Shown: positions 15,752 to 25,305, counted from the stretch's first letter. The stretch: DNA of 50,322 nucleotides from an uncultured Ruminococcus sp. (GCA_902773135.1 CACYDP010000010.1:1-50322); one strand, 5' to 3'. The notes: a model not told the origin generated them from the letters alone. Translations and numbers: made by a program.

Positions 15752-18001
15752 ATGGCGAAAAGAGGAACCTCTGCAAGACTTTGGCACAGGTCGATTATAC
15801 TTCTTGTCATCATCATCGTATTGGGATTTGGTGTTGTTGCGGGAAGGCTTCTGTATCTTCAGACCTATATGTCCGAAGAACTTCAGCAGAAAGCGGTGGA
15901 GCAGCAGCTTGCCGATACCTCTATATCGGCAAAAAGAGGAAATATCTATGACAGAAACGGCAATATTCTTGCACAGAGTGTTTCCGTGTGGAATATCGTC
16001 ATTGCTCCGGCGAATCTGAACAATGATAAAGAACGACAGATCGTTGCAAGGGGACTTTCTGAAATCCTCGATGTCGATAAAAACGAGATTTATGAGAAAA
16101 CAAAACAGAAAAATTATTATACCATTATCAAGAAAAAAGTAGATACCGAAATTAAAGATAAAGTAACGGAATTTGCCTCCAAAATCAATGATGAAAATGA
16201 CATCAGCGGTGTTATCAGTTCCATAGAGGATTATAACAGATTTTATACCCACGATAACTTTGCGGCAGACGTTCTGGGCTTTGTCGGTTCCGATGGTCAG
16301 GGACTGTACGGTATTGAATACGAATATGACGAATATCTCAACGGTAAATCGGGACGTTTAGTGGTAGCTCAGAATGCTCTCGGAACAGAACTGCCGTACC
16401 AGTATGAACAAAAAGTGGAAGCTACCGACGGCTATAATGTCACGCTGACCATTGATGAAAACATACAGAGCATTATGGAAAAATATGTTCGTGAAACCAT
16501 ACAGGAGTTCAATGTTGCCAACAGGGGCTGTGCCATTATGATGAACGTCAAGACAGGTGCGATTCTCGGATTCGCCTGTGAAGGTTCGTTTAATCCGAAT
16601 GACCCGTTTGAAATTGCAGACGAGAGCGTGAAGGAAGAAATTGATCAGCTCCCTGAGGACGAACAGGACGAAGCTTACTCCAAAGCTCAAACAAAACAGT
16701 GGAGAAACAAAGGCGTGAGTGATACGTATGTGCCGGGTTCTGTCTTTAAAATGGTGACGGCATCGTCTGTTCTTTCGGAGGGACTTGTGCAGGAAGATAC
16801 AAGATTCAGCTGTGACGGTGCGTATGCTCCTTATGAAGGGGCGGACGAAATTCCCTGTTGGGATACGGCAGGTCACGGAACACAAACCATTTCCGAAGCA
16901 CTCTGCAATTCCTGTAACCCTGCTTTTATGCAGATGGGCTTTATGCTTGGACGTGAGAAATTCTATGAGTATTATGTTGCGTTCGGTATGTCTGAAAAAA
17001 CAGGTATCGATCTTCCCGGTGAAAGTGATGACTATTTCTTTGACAACGGAGGAATCCACGGTATGCAGCTGATGGACCTTGCCGTTGCGTCCTTCGGTCA
17101 GAACTTCAAGATCACTCCCGTACAGATGCTGACTGCCTGCGGAGCAATTGCCAATGGCGGCAAACTGATGAAACCCTTTGTGGTATCGCAGATTTCCGAT
17201 GCCAACGGAAATGTTGTCAAAACAACAGAACCGACCGTGAAGCGTCAGGCTGTATCTGCCGAGGTAGCTAATCAGGTTTGTGCTATGCTGGAACAGAATG
17301 TTATCAGCGGCGGTGCGACCAACGGATATGTTGCGGGATACCGCATCGGTGCCAAGACCGGTACGTCACAGAAGATCGTCGATGAAAACGGTCAGCAGAC
17401 AGATGACTATATTGCTTCTTTCTGCGGTATTGCTCCGTGTGACGATCCTGAAATTGCATTGATCTGTTACTTTGATACGCCCGACCCGGATATTAACTAT
17501 TACGGTTCTACGGTAGCAGGTCCGTGTTTCCGCAATATTATGAGCGAAGTGCTTCCTTATCTGGGCATTGAAAAAGTTTATTCGGACGATGAATCTGCGA
17601 AACTTGACACGACCACCAAATCTTATATCGGTATGAATATTGATGCGGCACAGGCACAGGTAACAGCCGATGAACTGGAAGCCGAAGTTGTAGGCGAAGG
17701 TGAAAAGGTCATCGCCCAGAACCCGACTTCGTATGTCACCATACCGAAGGGCGGCAAAGTGGTTCTTTATACCGAAGATTCAGCAGATAAAAAGATGGTA
17801 AAAGTACCTGATTTTAAAAACCGCACCATTTCCGAAGCAATGGATCTGGCGGCGGAAAATAATCTGAATATCCGTATTGAAGGTTCTCAGAATACAGACG
17901 GTACGTCCTATGTCAAATCACAGGATGTCAAAGCCGGTTCAAGAGTAGAACAGTATACTGTTGTTACTGTTACGTTCAATCAGGATAATTCCATTATGTA
18001 A
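15752..18001 (+). CDS. Class B penicillin-binding protein with PASTA domains (FtsI/SpoVD type)
   Basis: This 749-residue transpeptidase cross-links septal peptidoglycan. One N-terminal membrane anchor (about 14-33) is followed by a pedestal domain and the catalytic domain, with SxxK in PGSVFKMVTAS, SxN in LCNSCNPAFM and KTG in GAKTGTSQK. Two PASTA repeats end the protein (about 630-690 and 690-749, the second starting MVKVPDFKNRTISEAM). PASTA-bearing class B PBPs at this locus include PBP2x and SpoVD; one copy here could serve vegetative and/or spore septa. ATG 15752 fits GGAAGG (15737-15742) at 9 nt; an in-frame ATG at 15743 abuts it. The 128-bp gap from ftsL holds an imperfect hairpin (15652-15703). 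Confidence 0.92.
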   Translation: MAKRGTSARLWHRSIILLVIIIVLGFGVVAGRLLYLQTYMSEELQQKAVEQQLADTSISAKRGNIYDRNGNILAQSVSVWNIVIAPANLNNDKERQIVARGLSEILDVDKNEIYEKTKQKNYYTIIKKKVDTEIKDKVTEFASKINDENDISGVISSIEDYNRFYTHDNFAADVLGFVGSDGQGLYGIEYEYDEYLNGKSGRLVVAQNALGTELPYQYEQKVEATDGYNVTLTIDENIQSIMEKYVRETIQEFNVANRGCAIMMNVKTGAILGFACEGSFNPNDPFEIADESVKEEIDQLPEDEQDEAYSKAQTKQWRNKGVSDTYVPGSVFKMVTASSVLSEGLVQEDTRFSCDGAYAPYEGADEIPCWDTAGHGTQTISEALCNSCNPAFMQMGFMLGREKFYEYYVAFGMSEKTGIDLPGESDDYFFDNGGIHGMQLMDLAVASFGQNFKITPVQMLTACGAIANGGKLMKPFVVSQISDANGNVVKTTEPTVKRQAVSAEVANQVCAMLEQNVISGGATNGYVAGYRIGAKTGTSQKIVDENGQQTDDYIASFCGIAPCDDPEIALICYFDTPDPDINYYGSTVAGPCFRNIMSEVLPYLGIEKVYSDDESAKLDTTTKSYIGMNIDAAQAQVTADELEAEVVGEGEKVIAQNPTSYVTIPKGGKVVLYTEDSADKKMVKVPDFKNRTISEAMDLAAENNLNIRIEGSQNTDGTSYVKSQDVKAGSRVEQYTVVTVTFNQDNSIM

Positions 18002-18024
18002 CACAAACGGGTGCAGGAGAAATG

Positions 18025-18101
18025 GCGGGTGCAGGGGCTCGCAGCTCCTGCCGGGGTCCGGGGCGAGCAGTCCCGGCGGGGTTTGGGCCAGAGCCCCAAT
18101 T
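18025..18101 (-). repeat. Dispersed copy of the 132-bp GC-rich repeat
   Basis: The 157-bp gap between the PBP gene and the next gene is mostly repeat. About 77 bp here match, with roughly 10% differences and in reverse orientation, the first two thirds of the unit that is tandemly repeated at 50023-50322. Shared cores are GGGTGCAGGGGCTCGCAGCT and GTCCCGG(C/T)GGGGTTTGGG. It interrupts the division cluster without interrupting a gene. Confidence 0.88.
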
Positions 18102-18158
18102 CAGAGCCCCAATCCTCTCCGTGTGTATGATCAAAAATTCAGTTCAGGGGTGTATAAG

Positions 18159-18695
18159 ATGCCGAGTGAGATTGATTCTGCAAAAGACAATCGTTTAATA
18201 TTGGTTCTTTGTCAGAATGCAGCCAAGATATGCAGAATGCTGTCAGAGGTGCTGACATACTGTTCATACAGTACAGGTGACGGGACAGCGGTGAAAAATG
18301 CGGATTTTATCCTATCCGATGATCCGGAGTTGTCGTGTGACGGTATGATACGTGAAACCGTATTGTTTGACGAAACGGTTTCTGTTGAGAAGGAACTTTT
18401 ATTGTTTCAGAACAAAATCACATCTTATGAATGTTCTGTCAATTTAAAGGAAGAGGGATTATCCGTAGTCACTTATTCGCCCGATCATTATTCTGCTGAT
18501 GTCAGATGCAGAAATCTGAGCGGCAACGGCAGCAGTAATGTGTTTGACGTGATTGCAAACGGTATACTGAGCAGGGTGCAGGCGGATAAAGAAAAATATT
18601 CCGTGGAAGATGTGCTTGTCTGTACCGCCGTGCTGACGGCATCAGGACTGCCGCTTGCATCGGTTCTGGGATTTTTTATCAAGAACAGCCGGTAA
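18159..18695 (+). CDS. Unassigned protein in the murE/murF slot, weakly Mur-ligase-like
   Basis: A 178-residue soluble protein I cannot assign with confidence. ATG 18159 has AGGGG 8 nt upstream; upstream in-frame codons are repeat sequence. It lies between the PBP and mraY genes, where many Firmicutes carry murE and/or murF. Residues about 103-175 (EEGLSVVTYSPDHYSADVRC, then a Phe-containing strand, then VLVCTAVLTASGLPLASVLGF) follow the order seen at the end of the Mur-ligase central domain. There is no GKTT P-loop and no C-terminal ligase domain, so ligase activity is not expected. It could be a reduced regulatory paralogue or an unrelated protein. Confidence 0.6.
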   Translation: MPSEIDSAKDNRLILVLCQNAAKICRMLSEVLTYCSYSTGDGTAVKNADFILSDDPELSCDGMIRETVLFDETVSVEKELLLFQNKITSYECSVNLKEEGLSVVTYSPDHYSADVRCRNLSGNGSSNVFDVIANGILSRVQADKEKYSVEDVLVCTAVLTASGLPLASVLGFFIKNSR

Positions 18696-18728
18696 TCAGA
18701 AAACAGGGAAATTGAAAGGTGGATATTT

Positions 18729-19748
18729 ATGACAGGAATATGGACAATCATTGCGGCGATCACATCGTTCGGTATTGCAGCGGTACTGGGAATATGGCTG
18801 ATACCGTTTCTTCATAAGCTGAATTTCGGTCAGACGATTCTGGAAATAGGACCGAAGTGGCATGAGGGCAAACAGGGTACGCCGACAATGGGCGGCTTTA
18901 TGTTTATTATCAGCAGTATTGTTGCCGGTGTCGGCTGTGTGCTGATGTATCACGTGACGGGCACCCCCGAAACGTCGGCTCTTTGTGCCAAAATCTATGC
19001 GGGCATTTTTATGGCGGCGGCTTACGGCGTGATAGGATTTATTGATGATTACATAAAAGTGGTCAAAAAGAGAAACCTCGGATTGACCGCTGTACAAAAA
19101 CTGGTGCTTCAGTTTGCGGTTGCCGCTGCGTATCTGGCAACAGCCGCTTTCTTTGGCGATAATACGCAGACTTACATACCTTTTGTCGGTATGGTGGATT
19201 TCGGGATTTTTTATTATCCGATTTCCGCCATACTGATTGTCGGAATTGTCAACGCTGTGAATCTTACGGACGGTATTGACGGACTGAACGGTTCGGTAAC
19301 CTTTTTTGCTGCGATTTTCTTTATGCTGATCGGAAGTTTTGTAGGCAGAATGGGTGTTTCCATTATGTCGGCTGCTATTGCGGGCGGCTGTCTGGGATTT
19401 CTGGTATGGAATTTCCATCCGGCAAAGGTATTTATGGGAGATACAGGTTCGCTTTATCTCGGAGGCTTTATGTGTGCCGTGGCGTTTGCACTGGATATGC
19501 CCGTCATACTGATATTGATCGGTCTGGTTTATATCTGTGAGATGTTCTCGGTTATTTTGCAGGTGAGCTATTTCAAGCTGACACACGGCAAACGTCTTTT
19601 CAAAATGAGCCCGATTCATCATCATTTTGAAATGTGCGGCTGGTCGGAAGTCAAAATCGTTGTGATGTTCAGTATTTTTACCGCTATCTGCGGAGCACTG
19701 GCACTCATTATGATCGTCAGCGGAAATGCCCCTTATGTCAGGGTCTGA
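18729..19748 (+). CDS. mraY: Phospho-N-acetylmuramoyl-pentapeptide transferase
   Basis: Transfers phospho-MurNAc-pentapeptide from UDP to undecaprenyl phosphate, forming lipid I at the inner membrane face. The 339-residue protein has about ten membrane segments. Family motifs are HEGKQGTPTMGG, the catalytic FIDDYIKVVKKRN, NLTDGIDGLNG, and HHHFEMCGWSE near the C-terminus. GAAAGGTGG lies before the start. The murD gene that usually follows mraY is absent; ftsW comes next after 36 bp. Confidence 0.96.
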   Translation: MTGIWTIIAAITSFGIAAVLGIWLIPFLHKLNFGQTILEIGPKWHEGKQGTPTMGGFMFIISSIVAGVGCVLMYHVTGTPETSALCAKIYAGIFMAAAYGVIGFIDDYIKVVKKRNLGLTAVQKLVLQFAVAAAYLATAAFFGDNTQTYIPFVGMVDFGIFYYPISAILIVGIVNAVNLTDGIDGLNGSVTFFAAIFFMLIGSFVGRMGVSIMSAAIAGGCLGFLVWNFHPAKVFMGDTGSLYLGGFMCAVAFALDMPVILILIGLVYICEMFSVILQVSYFKLTHGKRLFKMSPIHHHFEMCGWSEVKIVVMFSIFTAICGALALIMIVSGNAPYVRV

Positions 19749-19784
19749 AACACTGTTTGAAAGGAAAGGAGAGTGCATTGACAA

Positions 19785-21029
19785 GTGAAAATGGATTCTT
19801 CTCCGGCACGTAAGCTGCCGGTACACGAACCCGCACCTATTCCGAATCCTAAAAATCAAAGTTATCAGCAGAATGCCAGCCTGCCCAGAAAGGTGAAACA
19901 AAAATTAAAACTGTTTTCTATACGTCTGGGACTGGATATGACATTTCTTTTTCTGGTGATTCTGCTTGTTGTGATAGGTCTTATTATGATGTTTTCGGCG
20001 AGTTATCCCGCCGCATTGGAATATACGGACAGCAGCTATACGTATCTGATACGTCAGGGGCTTTTTGCATTGATAGGAATCACGATTATGATACTGGTAT
20101 CCTATTTTGACTATCATCATTTTCATAAACTGGCGTTTCCGCTTTTGGTGCTGTCGATGCTGCTGCTGATGGTGGTGCTGTTTATGCCCGGCAGAAACGG
20201 CGTTCACCGTTGGATACCGCTGGGAATGTTTGATATTCAGGCATCAGAAATCAGTAAGTTTGCGATCATTCTGTTTCTTGCCCACTGGGGTTCGATCCAT
20301 TTCAGAAAGATGGATACATTCAAGTATGGTGTACTTCCGGCATTGATTATTTTTATCCCGACAGCACTGCTGCTTTATAAAGAGCCGCATTATTCGGGTA
20401 TCGTCATTATTATGATACTGGTTGCCATTATGCTGTTTATCAGCGGTGTCAAGCTGCGGTATTTTCTGGCAGCGGGCATTATCATTGCGATTGCGATACT
20501 GGGACTTGCCGTTACCGGAAACCTGACCTATGCAATGGAACGACTGGACGGCTGGGGACAGGCACTGACCTTTGTCAATCAGGATTTGTGGGATACCACC
20601 TATCAGACCAGAAATTCACTCTATGCCATCGGTTCGGGAGGACTATGGGGACAGGGTCTGGGACAGTCAAGACAAAAATATCTGTATATCCCCGAAGCAC
20701 AGAATGACTTTGTGTATGCAGTTGTCTGTGAAGAACTGGGATTCATCGGTGCTATGATCATACTGTGTATTTTTGCACTGCTTGTCTGGAGAGGCATTAC
20801 GGTATCAATGAGAGCCAAGGATAAATTTGGTTCACTGCTCGGAATCGGTCTTTCCGCACAGATCGGCATACAGGTGATACTCAATATTATGGTTATTACC
20901 GACTGGCTGCCCAATACGGGTATCAGCCTGCCGTTTTTCAGCTACGGCGGTTCATCGCTGATTATGCTGCTTGCCCAGATGGGTATTGTATTATCTATTT
21001 CACGAACATCGAATTTGGAAAAAGCCTGA
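19785..21029 (+). CDS. ftsW: FtsW/SpoVE family peptidoglycan polymerase
   Basis: A 414-residue SEDS-family glycosyltransferase that polymerises lipid II together with a class B PBP. It has a basic cytoplasmic N-terminus of about 40 residues and ten membrane segments. Visible motifs are MMFSASYPAALEY, NGVHRWIPLG, ASEISKFAIILFLA, a large extracytoplasmic loop with YQTRNSLYAIGSGGLWGQGLG, and the final LPFFSYGGSSLIMLLAQMG. Its place between mraY and murG is shared by ftsW and spoVE, so it may serve vegetative and spore division. GTG 19785 is the probable start; ATG 19791 is an alternative. Confidence 0.93.
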   Translation: MKMDSSPARKLPVHEPAPIPNPKNQSYQQNASLPRKVKQKLKLFSIRLGLDMTFLFLVILLVVIGLIMMFSASYPAALEYTDSSYTYLIRQGLFALIGITIMILVSYFDYHHFHKLAFPLLVLSMLLLMVVLFMPGRNGVHRWIPLGMFDIQASEISKFAIILFLAHWGSIHFRKMDTFKYGVLPALIIFIPTALLLYKEPHYSGIVIIMILVAIMLFISGVKLRYFLAAGIIIAIAILGLAVTGNLTYAMERLDGWGQALTFVNQDLWDTTYQTRNSLYAIGSGGLWGQGLGQSRQKYLYIPEAQNDFVYAVVCEELGFIGAMIILCIFALLVWRGITVSMRAKDKFGSLLGIGLSAQIGIQVILNIMVITDWLPNTGISLPFFSYGGSSLIMLLAQMGIVLSISRTSNLEKA

Positions 21030-21044
21030 GAGGAGATTTGCGTT

Positions 21045-22175
21045 ATGAAAATATTATTTGCGGGCGGAGGTACGGCAGGTCATATCAATCCCGCACTTGC
21101 CATTGCAGGATATGTCCGCAGCCGTCAGCCTGAGGCGGAAATACTGTATATTGGTGCCAAAGGCGGAATGGAAGAACGTCTGGTTCCGCAGGCAGGATTT
21201 CAGTTCAGGGGCATTACCGTACAGGGTTTCAAAAGAAAAATCAGCCCTCAGGCAATCAAAGAAAATATCGGTACGGTGAAAAAAGCCATTTCGGCAAGCA
21301 AGGCCTCCAAAAGAATCATTGAGGAATTCCAGCCGGATATATGTGTGGGTACAGGCGGCTATGTCAGCGGACCTGTACTGAGAACAGCGGCAAAAATGGG
21401 AGTTCCGATCATTATACACGAACAGAATGCTTTCCCGGGAATTACCAACAAACTCCTTGCCAAAAAAGCCAAGAAAGTGATGCTGGCAATGCCCGCCGCA
21501 AGAGAACATTTCAAAGGCAAATGTAATTTTGTGGATACCGGCAATCCCGTGAGAGGAGAAATTCTGACAGCACAAAAAGAAGAAGCAAGAAAGCAGATGG
21601 GACTGGACAACCGTCCGGTAATTCTTTCTTTCGGCGGCAGTCTGGGAGCAAGAAAAATCAATGAAGCACTTGCCGACATTATCGCCAGAAGTGCCAAGGA
21701 CGGAAAATATCAGCATATCCACGCTTACGGACAGTACGGAAAATGGTTCCCCGATCTGCTCAGAGAAAAGGGTGCCGACCTTGACAATGCAGACAATCTG
21801 GATATACGGGAATTTATCAATGATATGCCTGTATGTCTTGCCGCAGCAGATGTGGTAGTGGCAAGAGCAGGGGCTATCACATTAAGCGAAATACAGGTGC
21901 AGGGCAAGCCGTCCGTACTGATTCCCTCGCCGAATGTTGCCGAAAATCATCAGTATCATAACGCAATGGCACTGGTGAAAGAAAATGCGGCTGTGATGAT
22001 TGAAGAAAAAGATCTTACTCCCGAAAAACTGACGGAAGAGATCGACAAACTCGCCGGAGATACCGCAAGACTGAGAGAGTATTCTGAAAATGCGAAAAAA
22101 ATGGCGATTACAGACGCTGCAAAAAGAATCTATGCGATTATTATTGAAGTGATCGCCACCAGCAAGAAGCACTGA
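21045..22175 (+). CDS. murG: UDP-GlcNAc:lipid I GlcNAc transferase
   Basis: Adds GlcNAc to lipid I to make lipid II. The 376-residue GT28 protein shows GGGTAGHINPALAIA at the N-terminus, GTGGYVSGP in the middle and the nucleotide-sugar site ARAGAITLSEI with PNVAENHQYHNA. It is a peripheral membrane enzyme acting directly after MraY. A 15-bp gap from ftsW and GAGAGGAG before the ATG indicate the same operon. Confidence 0.96.
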   Translation: MKILFAGGGTAGHINPALAIAGYVRSRQPEAEILYIGAKGGMEERLVPQAGFQFRGITVQGFKRKISPQAIKENIGTVKKAISASKASKRIIEEFQPDICVGTGGYVSGPVLRTAAKMGVPIIIHEQNAFPGITNKLLAKKAKKVMLAMPAAREHFKGKCNFVDTGNPVRGEILTAQKEEARKQMGLDNRPVILSFGGSLGARKINEALADIIARSAKDGKYQHIHAYGQYGKWFPDLLREKGADLDNADNLDIREFINDMPVCLAAADVVVARAGAITLSEIQVQGKPSVLIPSPNVAENHQYHNAMALVKENAAVMIEEKDLTPEKLTEEIDKLAGDTARLREYSENAKKMAITDAAKRIYAIIIEVIATSKKH

Positions 22176-22206
22176 AAAGGATTGACAGGACAGGGGAACG
22201 TTAAGA

Positions 22207-23754
22207 ATGAGCAATCAAAATTCTGACAGCAGATCCTCGGGGAAAAAGGGCGGGAGATCGGCTGACCGTAAAAAAGTGAATAACAGTAAAAATTACAATA
22301 ACGGCAGGCGGCCCTTTAAGCCGCAGCCGCAGAAAATCAAAAACTCTTTTGAAAAAAACGTTTCAGACCGCAGAAATACCAACTTCCACGAAAATGACAG
22401 CAATCCGCTGAAAAATAAGAAGAAAAACAAGCCTGTTAAGTCGGAAGAAAATTATAATCTCCGACTGGACAGCGAAAACGATGAAGTGTACGAACCTGTA
22501 TCACGGACAGATATGGACGTGGAAGCATCGGATATTCTCGACCGTGAAAACAGGAAAAACCTCACGGATAAAGATTATAAAAAACCTCTTTCTCCGGCTA
22601 AAAAGCCGATGAGCGAAACCCGGAGAAAATTGAGACGGGTGCTTTTTTATGCCGCTACGATTATGATACTGGCGGTCCTCTGTTTTGTATTGTCACTGAC
22701 CGTGTTTTTCAAGATCGATGATATACGTGTGGAGGGAAAAACCCGCTATGACAGCTCCGATATTATAGCAGCCTGTGCCATAGAAACGGGAGATAATCTG
22801 TTTTTGTGCAATACCTCGATCGGTGAAAAGCAGATCGTGGAGCAATTCCCTTATATTGAAAGTGTTGAAATAAAAAAAGAATTGTTCAACAAAATCGTAA
22901 TTAATGTCAAGGAAGCCTCTCCGATGGCAAATGTGGAACATAACGGAAAATATATTGTACTTAGTCAAACACATAAAATTATTGAAATTGACAAAGAAAA
23001 AAAATACGATGTTCCTACCATCATCGGTGCAGGATTGAAAAATGTACATCTGTCCTCCACCATTGAATTTAAAGATAAAAATGTCAAAAACTATATTGCC
23101 GAAATTATCAAGGCTTTAAAGGATTATAAAATCACCCCCATCGAAACCATTGATGTCAGCAATCTCTCCAATATTACAATCGTGCGGAAAAACGGGTTCC
23201 GGATCTTTATCGGTACGCCCGAGAATATTTCTTATAAAATCAAAACCGCCAAAGAAATTATCCGGACTAATATCAAAGATGATGACATCGGTACACTGGA
23301 CGTTTCTCTGGCAAGCCCCGACGGCGGTAAATCTTACTGGAAGTCGGAAAGCAAACCCGAAAGTTCCAAAGTGAAAAAGACCGAAACAAGCAAATCGTCC
23401 AAAACGGAATCTTCCTCGGAAAATTCACAGGAAAACAGTACCGCTGATTCTGAGGAGGAATCACCGAACAATGAAGGCGATTCCGGTGACACCGATGAAG
23501 ACGGTGACAGCGGAGAGGATACATACGATGACACCGTCTATGATGATGACACGTATACAGATGACGGTGACGATACCTATACCGATGACGGTTATGACGG
23601 TGACGATGCCTATACTGATGACGGTTATGATGATGACATTGATACCGATGAGGGCGGCGATGTATACGAGGAATATGATACCGATGATGCAGCCGATGAA
23701 ACTTATGAAGATACGGAAGTGTATGAGGAATACGAAGCGTATGAAGAAGAATGA
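22207..23754 (+). CDS. ftsQ: FtsQ/DivIB cell division protein with long acidic tail
   Basis: A 515-residue bitopic protein, about twice the usual length. A Lys/Asn-rich cytoplasmic region (1-138) precedes one membrane segment (about 140-163). A POTRA domain then begins VFFKIDDIRVEGKTRYDSSDI, and a beta domain runs to about residue 375. The last 135 residues are low-complexity: first Ser/Lys/Glu-rich, then Asp/Tyr/Thr-rich repeats such as DDDTYTDDGDDTYTDDGYD, and a DTDEDG stretch resembling a calcium-binding loop. The tail would be outside the cell. The divisome role with FtsL and DivIC is family knowledge. It ends the first part of the cluster; ftsA is absent before ftsZ. Confidence 0.88.
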   Translation: MSNQNSDSRSSGKKGGRSADRKKVNNSKNYNNGRRPFKPQPQKIKNSFEKNVSDRRNTNFHENDSNPLKNKKKNKPVKSEENYNLRLDSENDEVYEPVSRTDMDVEASDILDRENRKNLTDKDYKKPLSPAKKPMSETRRKLRRVLFYAATIMILAVLCFVLSLTVFFKIDDIRVEGKTRYDSSDIIAACAIETGDNLFLCNTSIGEKQIVEQFPYIESVEIKKELFNKIVINVKEASPMANVEHNGKYIVLSQTHKIIEIDKEKKYDVPTIIGAGLKNVHLSSTIEFKDKNVKNYIAEIIKALKDYKITPIETIDVSNLSNITIVRKNGFRIFIGTPENISYKIKTAKEIIRTNIKDDDIGTLDVSLASPDGGKSYWKSESKPESSKVKKTETSKSSKTESSSENSQENSTADSEEESPNNEGDSGDTDEDGDSGEDTYDDTVYDDDTYTDDGDDTYTDDGYDGDDAYTDDGYDDDIDTDEGGDVYEEYDTDDAADETYEDTEVYEEYEAYEEE

Positions 23755-23848
23755 TTTTGTACAAGATGCATAAAAAAAACTGATTTCTATCGAAAAAATA
23801 AATTGATATGATAAATATCCTGAAAAATGATTTAATCGTATTGAAATT

Positions 23849-23877
23849 TTGACGTAAAAGTGGTAAATTAGTTATAG
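23849..23877 (+). promoter_or_regulatory. Possible ftsZ promoter
   Basis: TTGACG (23849-23854), 17-bp spacer, TTATAG (23872-23877), 115 bp before the ftsZ start. The -10 box is poor. The 237-bp gap after ftsQ suggests ftsZ has its own promoter. Confidence 0.45.
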
Positions 23878-23991
23878 TTGTATAAATGCTAAAATCATAC
23901 GATTCTGTAACAGTTTGTTTTTGCTTTGATAGAGTGAAAAAATTTGTGCAAAATAAAACTGTCGGATGTTAATTTTGAAGGGAGAAAAATA

Positions 23992-25305
23992 ATGCCATAC
24001 GAATTTGAAAACGAAGTTGACAGCATAGTGAAAATTAAAGTTGTCGGAGTAGGCGGCGGCGGCGGAAACGCTATTGACCGCATGGTTGAATATGTGTCGG
24101 GGGTTGAATTTATCTCTATCAATACAGACCAACAGGCTCTTAACCGATCAAAAGCAACACAAAAAGTTCAGATAGGCGAAAAAATCACTCACGGTAAAGG
24201 TGCAGGCTCTAAGCCTGAGGTGGGCGAAAAAGCTGCCGAAGAAAGTAAAGAACAGATCGCTGAACTCCTCAGAGATACCGATATGGTCTTCATTACCGCA
24301 GGTATGGGCGGCGGAACAGGTACCGGTGCGGCTCCTGTTGTGGCAGAAGTGGCAAAGGAAATGGGAATCCTTACCGTCGGCATCGTCACAACGCCTTTCC
24401 TCTTTGAAGGAAAACGCCGTATGGGTCAGGCAGAAGAGGGTATCTCTAAGCTGAAACAGCACGTGGATTCTCTGATCGTGATCCCCAATGAAAGACTCAA
24501 AAATATCAGCGAAGAAAAAATTACACTTCAGAATGCCTTTTTTGCAGCAGATGACGTGCTCCGTCAGGGTGTCCAGAGTATTACCGATCTGATCGTGATA
24601 CCCGGTCTTGTTAACCTTGACTTTGCAGATGTTACCTCTGTTATGAAAGATGCAGGATATGCTCTGATGGGCGTGGGTGTGGCTTCCGGTAAGGATAAAG
24701 CGAAAATCGCCGCTCAGAATGCAATTTCCAGCCCGCTTCTCGGTACTTCCATTCAGGGTGCTAAGGGTCTTATTGTCAATATCAAGGCATCTCCCGATAT
24801 TGGTCTGGATGAAATTCAGGAAGCATCTACGATGATCTCCGAACAGGCAGACGAAAATGCCATCATTATCTGGGGTGCTGCTCTTGATGAGGAAATGGAA
24901 GATACCATCAGCGTGATCGTGATTGCAACAGGTTTCCCGACTTCTGATAACTATGCCCCCGTTGGCAAAAAAGAAGAGAAAAAACCCGTATCACCGTTCC
25001 AGTATGGTGCACAGGCAAGAAACGATGCTTCACGTTTCGGTACGGTGACAAGACCTCAGCACGAAACCAAGCCGTCAAGACCTGCTGTTAATAATCCGTA
25101 TCCGAATTATCAGCAGCCTGCTTATCAGCCGGTTCAGCCGGTTCAGCCTCCGGTGCAGCAGCCTGTACAGGCTCCTGTATTCCCGAATGCCAATACGACA
25201 GTTCCGCCGAAAGCAGAAACACAGCCTGTTGTACCTTCCAGAAACAACAGCAGTGATTCCGATGATTCTTTTATGGATATTATGTCCATTCTTAACAATA
25301 AATAA
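23992..25305 (+). CDS. ftsZ: Cell division GTPase FtsZ
   Basis: Polymerises into the Z-ring at the division site. The 437-residue protein has the GTPase domain with [15 protein letters not shown], the tubulin signature [28 protein letters not shown] (T7 loop region) and the C-terminal domain. A Pro/Gln-rich linker (about 340-410, [14 protein letters not shown]) leads to the extreme end [14 protein letters not shown], which does not show the usual acidic-Pro-hydrophobic-Leu-Arg tail that binds FtsA and SepF. ATG 23992 is preferred (GAAGGGAG at 23977-23984); an in-frame ATG at 23944 lacks such a site. Confidence 0.97.
   Translation: MPYEFENEVDSIVKIKVVGVGGGGGNAIDRMVEYVSGVEFISINTDQQALNRSKATQKVQIGEKITHGKGAGSKPEVGEKAAEESKEQIAELLRDTDMVFITAGMGGGTGTGAAPVVAEVAKEMGILTVGIVTTPFLFEGKRRMGQAEEGISKLKQHVDSLIVIPNERLKNISEEKITLQNAFFAADDVLRQGVQSITDLIVIPGLVNLDFADVTSVMKDAGYALMGVGVASGKDKAKIAAQNAISSPLLGTSIQGAKGLIVNIKASPDIGLDEIQEASTMISEQADENAIIIWGAALDEEMEDTISVIVIATGFPTSDNYAPVGKKEEKKPVSPFQYGAQARNDASRFGTVTRPQHETKPSRPAVNNPYPNYQQPAYQPVQPVQPPVQQPVQAPVFPNANTTVPPKAETQPVVPSRNNSSDSDDSFMDIMSILNNK

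Noticed and set aside
17961-18158. Longer N-terminus for the gene at 18159.
   Set aside because: The upstream in-frame part is translated PBP end and GC-rich repeat; ATG 18159 has a good ribosome site.
23273-23764. His/Arg-rich antisense frame opposite the FtsQ tail.
   Set aside because: An artefact of the Asp/Tyr-rich codon repeats on the plus strand.
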